Assembly: GCA_000681355.2 (NCBI GenBank)
Contig: JJNX02000012.1
Span: 1 to 38,782, forward strand
From: Peptococcaceae bacterium SCADC1_2_3
Lineage (GTDB): Bacteria; Bacillota; Desulfotomaculia; Desulfotomaculales; Nap2-2B
Direction of reading: 5' to 3'
DNA: 38,782 bases
Under the pieces are notes generated by a model, which was not told where the DNA came from, ran no database searches, and saw nothing but the letters and a program-made list of their open reading frames with translations. The position numbers and the translations under genes are program-made. How positions within the stretch are numbered: position 1 is the stretch's first letter; every line of letters starts with the position of its first letter. Below are positions 35,314 to 38,782 of this stretch, piece by piece.

Positions 35314-35399
35314 AAAGATGTCAGCACGACTATGATTTACACCCACGTACTTAACAAGGAAGGACAAGGGGTTCGCACAGTCCAGTCGATGGACTTTGA
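35314..35399 (+). pseudogene. 3' remnant of an integron integrase gene (intI)
   Basis: The frame reads KDVSTTMIYTHVLNKEGQGV, then R. KDV-TTMIYTHVLN-GG-GVRSP-D is the C-terminal end of integron integrases and includes the nucleophile Tyr. After VR the present frame goes wrong, but removing two bases in GCACAGT gives VRSPVDGL and a TGA at 35397-35399, the normal IntI ending. Upstream of KDV the sequence is unrelated, so only about 28 codons remain. It faces the same way as the cassettes. The 35193-35313 stretch has no gene. Confidence 0.75.
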
Positions 35400-35400
35400 C

Positions 35401-35427
35401 CCGGTTTATACAGTCTGTATAAACCGG
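35401..35427. repeat. Palindrome after the intI remnant
   Basis: CCGGTTTATACAG-T-CTGTATAAACCGG: 13-bp perfect arms with a one-base centre. The core TTATACAG-N-CTGTATAA recurs at 35540-35556. Confidence 0.6.
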
Positions 35428-35539
35428 AACGCCCGAAACAGAAGATAACCGCAATTGTTTGAAATGACAAGCTTTACCCAAATAAACAAGAAGGCACGAC
35501 AAAGTCTTATACAGAAAGAGACAGCCTGTGTTTGACGTT

Positions 35540-35556
35540 TTATACAGACTGTATAA
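35540..35556. repeat. Second TATACAG palindrome next to the putative attI
   Basis: TTATACAG-A-CTGTATAA, 8-bp arms, 6 bases before the GTTAGCC site. Same core as 35401-35427. Could be a protein-binding site or a repeat; a partial third copy (TTATACAG...CAGCCTGTG) lies between. Confidence 0.5.
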
Positions 35557-35561
35557 TCATT

Positions 35562-35568
35562 GTTAGCC
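35562..35568 (+). other. Possible attI-type recombination site
   Basis: GTTAGCC, fitting GTTRRRY, in the context ATCATTGTTAGCCGTC. It lies between the intI 3' end and the first gene of the cassette row, where attI sits in inverted-type integrons. No attC hairpin precedes it, so attI or a decayed attC are the choices. Confidence 0.4.
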
Positions 35569-35613
35569 GTCTCAAATTTTGATAAAAACCAACTTGTTAG
35601 AAGGGAGAAGCAA

Positions 35614-36423
35614 ATGATAAAACTTCCGAAGAAAGTGCTCGACAGGTTCTCGGCAACGTTAAAGACCTATCAGGGAATTGCGTCTTCTCATAAGGACAGA
35701 GATGTTTCTGAGGCAGACACCGTTACCCTGGTAAAGGACATCCTGGCGTACGTCTTCGGTTACGACAAGTATACCGAGTTGACTAGCGAGCAGCAGATTC
35801 GCGGCACCTATTGCGACCTCGCTGTTAAGATCGAAGGAAAGATTAAGTACCTCATTGAGGTTAAGGCGGTCGGTATTGATCTGACTGACGTTCATTTGCG
35901 CCAAGCGCTGAATTATGGCGCGAATCAAGGTATTGAATGGGTTGTACTAACAAATTCGATTGAATGGCGACTTTACAGAATCAAGTTCGGCCAGCCCATT
36001 GATTTTGAGGTCATTTCTTCATTCAACCTTCTTGGCGTTAACATCAAAAACGAGGACGACCAAACGAGACTGTTTTTACTGTGTCGGGAAGGCATATCAA
36101 CCGATGCTATGGGGCTATACCACCAGCATACCCAATTGCTAAACAAGTTTACGGTCGCACAAATTGTTATGTCAAAGCCAGTCACGTCAACCGTCCGTCG
36201 CGAGTTAAGGAGACTATTTCCGGAGCTGAATGTCGATATCGAGCAAATTGCTGACATTCTCGTGAATGAGGTGCTTAAACGAGAAGTGATCGAGGGTGAT
36301 AAGGTCAAGGAGACCCGGCAAAGAATCAAGAAAGCTGCAGCGAAATTGGCACGGCAATCAGAAAAGAAGGCTGCGAGTGACACGAAAGAGCCTGAGCCGA
36401 AAGTGGACCATGAGGATACCTAA
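35614..36423 (+). CDS. Stand-alone HsdR-N-like nuclease domain protein (integron cassette)
   Basis: The 269-residue protein matches the N-terminal domain of type I restriction endonucleases (HSDR_N type): SEADTVTLVKDILAYVFGYD, then a PD-(D/E)xK site GTYCDLAVKIEGKIKYLIEVKAV with Asp and ExK, then LRQALNYGANQGIEWVVLTN. There is no helicase or methylase domain. The C-terminal 90 residues are helical and charged and may be a separate binding part. GGGAGAAG precedes ATG 35614. The TAA stop lies inside the R'' end of attC 2, as is usual for cassettes. Defence is plausible but not shown. Confidence 0.8.
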   Translation: MIKLPKKVLDRFSATLKTYQGIASSHKDRDVSEADTVTLVKDILAYVFGYDKYTELTSEQQIRGTYCDLAVKIEGKIKYLIEVKAVGIDLTDVHLRQALNYGANQGIEWVVLTNSIEWRLYRIKFGQPIDFEVISSFNLLGVNIKNEDDQTRLFLLCREGISTDAMGLYHQHTQLLNKFTVAQIVMSKPVTSTVRRELRRLFPELNVDIEQIADILVNEVLKREVIEGDKVKETRQRIKKAAAKLARQSEKKAASDTKEPEPKVDHEDT

Positions 36424-36485
36424 CCAGTCAATTCACCGAATCGGCGGAAAACTGCCCCGCCTCTCGGTGATTTCAGCCGTTGGGT
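36418..36485 (+). other. attC integron recombination site 2
   Basis: R'' ACCTAAC (36418-36424) fits RYYYAAC; R' GTTGGGT (36479-36485) fits GTTRRRY. Arms AATTCACCGA and TCGGTGATTT pair with one mismatch, and inner GGCGG/CCGCC closes a loop. 68 bases, typical attC size. The best of the three sites. Confidence 0.8.
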
Positions 36486-36492
36486 TTAAAAA

Positions 36493-36789
36493 ATGAAAAT
36501 GAAAATAAATAAAACGATATTAGAAGAAGCTCACAAATATTCTTCAAAACATAGGGAAGAAATATTGAACAGTGAAATATGCGGTTGTTTCTATTGCGAA
36601 GCAATTTTTAATCCATCTGAAATTGAAGAATGGGTAGATGAAGATAAAAACAATATAGGTCAGACAGCTTTATGTCTTAAATGTGGAATTGACTCAGTCA
36701 TAGGAGAAAAATCAGGATTTCCTGTTAATGAAAAAGAATTCTTAGAAGAGATGTATAAATACTGGTTTGATAGAACAGTTAAATTATAA
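36493..36789 (+). CDS. Small Cys-rich cytoplasmic protein (integron cassette)
   Basis: The 98-residue protein has CGCFYCEAIFNPSEIEEW and TALCLKCGIDSVIGEKSGFPV, two CxxC pairs likely to bind zinc, and ends with EEMYKYWFDR. Proteins of this CFYC...CPKCGIDSVIG type are known as cassette-encoded or mobile 'cytoplasmic proteins' of unknown role. It begins 7 bases after R' of attC 2 and is followed by attC 3, so this is a complete minimal gene cassette. Weak ribosome site: ATG 36493 begins right after the site, as in other cassettes. Confidence 0.8.
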   Translation: MKMKINKTILEEAHKYSSKHREEILNSEICGCFYCEAIFNPSEIEEWVDEDKNNIGQTALCLKCGIDSVIGEKSGFPVNEKEFLEEMYKYWFDRTVKL

Positions 36790-36799
36790 TAAAATGAAA

Positions 36800-36858
36800 C
36801 CATAACAAATCAATCCAGCAGACGGCGTAAAACGCCGCCGCTGATTTTTGCGTTATAC
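36800..36858 (+). other. attC integron recombination site 3
   Basis: Left end CCATAACAAATCAATCCAGC, right end GCTGATTTTTGCGTTATAC; R' GTTATAC (36852-36858) fits GTTRRRY. Inner ACGGCGT-AAA-ACGCCG forms a tight hairpin, and AAATCA...CAGC pairs with GCTGATTTT. A classic attC form of 59 bases. Confidence 0.8.
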
Positions 36859-36934
36859 CGATAAAACGAGAAATGAAACGATTCCATCAGGAATGGTCAT
36901 GAAGGTTGCATTAAAATGATAACAAGGGATATTT

Positions 36935-37078
36935 ATGAGCACTGATCTATTATTTATTACAAACGAAGAAAATCAAAGCCTTAAAAAGAGATTTGAGGTC
37001 CTTATTAAAGATGCGTCATTTTTTGACTGCCTCGTAGGATATTTCTACTCAAGTGGGTTTCACGCCATCATAGACTGA
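36935..37078 (+). pseudogene. Truncated PLD-domain/helicase-type gene (integron cassette fragment)
   Basis: 47 residues starting MSTDLLFITNEENQSLKKRF and including FFDCLVGYFYSSGFHAI, then a premature stop. The GYFYSSGF motif is the N-terminal start of phospholipase-D-like helicase proteins, which continue with several hundred residues. Here the gene is cut near 37073 where insertion-sequence debris begins. AAGGGATATTT precedes ATG 36935. It follows attC 3, so it was probably a cassette or downstream gene; its own attC is lost. Confidence 0.6.
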
Positions 37079-37089
37079 ACCGACTTCTT

Positions 37090-37107
37090 CACAGGGCAAG
37101 CCCTGTG
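37090..37107. repeat. Perfect hairpin at the edge of the cassette row
   Basis: CACAGGGC-AA-GCCCTGTG, 8-bp stem. It lies between the truncated cassette and the HU fragment and may be part of an inserted repeat or a terminator. Confidence 0.45.
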
Positions 37108-37143
37108 GGTTCTGGATACTGTGTATATTCTTTCTTTGTAAAA

Positions 37144-37371
37144 TCAATCTTTATTTTGATTTACAGCCTCCTGTAGGTTCTTTCCTGGCTTAAAGACCAC
37201 CACTTTTTTAGCCGGAATGGTAATGGCTTCCCCGGTTCTTATATTTCTTCCCTGACGTTCAGCCCGCTGACGAACCAAAAATGCGCCAAAGCCAAGGATA
37301 CGAACATTATCTCCCCTGCCGGCTGCTTCCTGAATTACTTCTAACATTGCGTCAATAACCCGCCCGGCCAC
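37144..37371 (-). pseudogene. HU-type DNA-binding protein, N-terminally truncated
   Basis: The 75 residues (AGRVIDAMLEVIQEAAGRGD, VRILGFGAFLVRQRAERQGR, GEAITIPAKKVVVFKPGKNL) are the HU/IHF family from about residue 15 onward, including the DNA-binding arm. The first helix is missing; the frame is joined to istA of an IS21 element at about 37371. A GTG at 37371 gives only a chance start. An imperfect hairpin TGTAAAATCAA...TTTGATTTACA (about 37136-37164) acts as the original terminator. Base use is like core genes. Confidence 0.75.
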
Positions 37372-38008
37372 CCCGGATTACTTTGGTTACGATAGTGCGG
37401 GTGTTATCAAACCATAATTCGTTAGGTACAACACTGATGTGTCGAAAGATGACGTCAAGTCCTTCCAGAAGGCATTCCATGTTTTCACCATAGAACAGTT
37501 GCAAGTAGCCTTTGTTGCTGTACGGGAATGATACTTCAAGATATTTTCCAGTTAACCGTCTGCCATTTTCATAAAAATCAGCTGTGCCGAAATCAACTTG
37601 CGCCTCGCCCGGATGGTGTTCCAGCGGCAGGAATCCGCCCTTGGCACCCTTAAAAAGTTCCTTGTGTTTCATGGTGTAGTAGGAAGCAACCGTCCTGTAT
37701 GAGCAGTTAAACCCGGGATATTCCTTCCTAAGACGGTTAAACACCCTCTTGGCGGTATGACGCTGTTTACGTGGTGCCTGTTTGTCCTCTTCAAGCCATT
37801 TATCAATAGTGGGCTTGTAGGGGTCCAGCTTGGGACACAAACGTTATTCCGAAGCCAGTTTGGGAGCCGGTTCGTTGAAGTCTGCCATATCGACATACTT
37901 CTGCACCGTCTTCCAGTCCAAATGCAATGCATCTGCGATTTGGGAAATGTTTTCTCCTTTCACGAAGAAACGAAATCTGATATCATGCATCTTGTCCATT
38001 GTAAGCAT
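37370..38008 (-). pseudogene. istA: IS21-family transposase IstA, broken
   Basis: From ATG 38008 (MLTMDKMHDIRFRFF) the frame shows an HTH (ENISQIADALHLDWKTVQKY), a TAA at about 37843, then CPKLDPYKPTIDKWLEED, AKRVFNRLRKEYPGF, HHPGEAQVDFGTADF (first catalytic Asp), YLQLFYGENMECLLEGL and ELWFDNTRTIV (second Asp). It ends abruptly at the HU join, so the final third and istB are missing. GGAAAGGAG precedes the ATG. Nonfunctional. Confidence 0.85.
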
Positions 38009-38088
38009 ACTCCTTTCCTCCTTGCATTCTTTGGTCAAATACAAGGATATAGGTTTATGGTTTATGCCTGCAATGGATTTTGCAATAC

Positions 38089-38155
38089 TATGGAATTTCC
38101 AATTGCAACATTATGGATTTTTAACTTGCAACTTTCGGTATTTTTATCTTACAAC
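38089..38155. repeat. IS21 terminal direct repeats
   Basis: Three related 21-mers at 38089, 38112 and 38135 (period 23 bases): TATGGAATTT...TTGCAAC, TATGGATTTT...TTGCAAC and TCGGTATTTT...TTACAAC. IS21 elements carry such multiple terminal transposase sites. Upstream of istA, so this is the istA-side end of the element. From 38156 to 38409 no gene is seen. Confidence 0.6.
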
Positions 38156-38409
38156 AAACATAAGGACATTTTTAACCGATTTACTAAAATATGCTAACCT
38201 TCTTAAATTCCTAAACACCTGATAAAAAAGAAAACCTCAAGTAAATGATTGAAACAATAAAAAGTTTAGCTTAAAAATATTAACGAAAAAGAAGGAAAAT
38301 AAGGGTAAATGAAGAATAAATAACATGGCAAGGAAAAAAATTATTGCTTGCTAGTATTACAACGTTAAGTAATATTGACTTATGGTATTTTTCATGAGAT
38401 AATACGCTC

Positions 38410-38782
38410 ATGAAAACATCCGATTTAAAGAAATACCAAACCCGTTTAAAAAATTTCCTCTCGGATCTATTAAGCATGGTCGGCAGAACCGAAAGACGTC
38501 ACTGGGGTGAAGTTTACATTCGTGGTCTTTTATCAGACAGCGAACGAAAGTCAGTTGAGGCCATGGCATTAAAAATGAATGATGGAAATGTCCAGGCAAT
38601 GCAACAGTTTATAGGGCAAAGCCCTTGGGATTACGTACCGGTACGTAAACATTTAGTCGAAAAAATGGTATCGATAGCCACGCCTCCGGTAGCATGGTTA
38701 ATTGATGATACCGGCTTTCCAAAGCAAGGAAAACACTCCGTTGGTGTAGCAAGACAATATTCGGGCACCCTGGGAAAGGTGG
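38410..38782 (+). CDS. IS701-family transposase, 3' truncated by window edge
   Basis: An open frame from ATG 38410 (MKTSDLKKYQTRLKNFL) to the window end gives 124 residues. GRTERRHWGEVYIRGLLSDSE and QQFIGQSPWDYVPVRKHL are typical of IS701 N-termini, and WLIDDTGFPKQGKHSVGVAR carries the first catalytic Asp of the DDE domain. No stops or frameshifts in view. About two thirds of the protein lies beyond the window. Confidence 0.85.
   Translation, partial: MKTSDLKKYQTRLKNFLSDLLSMVGRTERRHWGEVYIRGLLSDSERKSVEAMALKMNDGNVQAMQQFIGQSPWDYVPVRKHLVEKMVSIATPPVAWLIDDTGFPKQGKHSVGVARQYSGTLGKV

Overview
The window comes from an endospore-forming, sulfur-metabolising clostridium, most like the Peptococcaceae/Desulfotomaculum group. 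The evidence is spore genes (sleB, ypeB, spo0F, a spoVM-like gene), a dsrC-family gene, and the Gram-positive order pyrG-spo0F-fba-transaldolase-rho-rpmE-yqhQ-prfA-prmC. This assignment is an inference from gene content and order, not from a database search.

Positions 1-24300 are a compact core chromosome. It opens with the 3' part of smpB, tmRNA (ssrA), tRNA-Glu and dsrC. Then come the germination pair sleB-ypeB, an Lrp-type regulator with its aminotransferase, argS-pyrG-sppA-yip1, spo0F with a zinc-finger-like gene, fba-transaldolase, rho, an M23 peptidase, rpmE, yqhQ-like, prfA and prmC. A convergent zinc-uptake operon (zur-znuA-znuC-znuB, minus strand, candidate Zur box at 22216-22237) follows, then deoB-rnhB. 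Many genes overlap by a few bases. Two genes, pyrG and transaldolase, lack an ATG/GTG/TTG at the expected start and appear to begin at ATT and ATA. GC-rich hairpin repeats are scattered through the gaps, and one sits in frame inside prmC.

Positions 24400-33600 are accessory DNA: a YefM/RelE-type toxin-antitoxin pair, a decayed ISL3 transposase, a group of small membrane and coiled-coil genes around an intracellular-type subtilisin, a 28-codon spoVM-like gene, a CRISPR remnant (two repeats, one spacer), a tyrosine recombinase flanked by about 53-bp direct repeats, a lipoprotein, and a DUF3006 gene plus ComEC-like metallo-beta-lactamase gene separated by a tnpB-like relic that is joined to a broken CRISPR repeat.

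Positions 33600-37080 look like a relic integron, which is unusual for a clostridium. There are three attC-like sites (35131-35192, 36418-36485, 36800-36858), a 3' remnant of an integron integrase gene with a 2-base frameshift (35314-35399), a possible attI-type site after it, and cassette genes: a TerB/zinc-ribbon protein, a stand-alone HsdR-N-like nuclease domain, a small Cys-rich cytoplasmic protein, and a truncated PLD/helicase-type gene. The window ends in insertion-sequence debris: a truncated HU gene joined to a broken IS21 istA, and the start of an IS701-type transposase.
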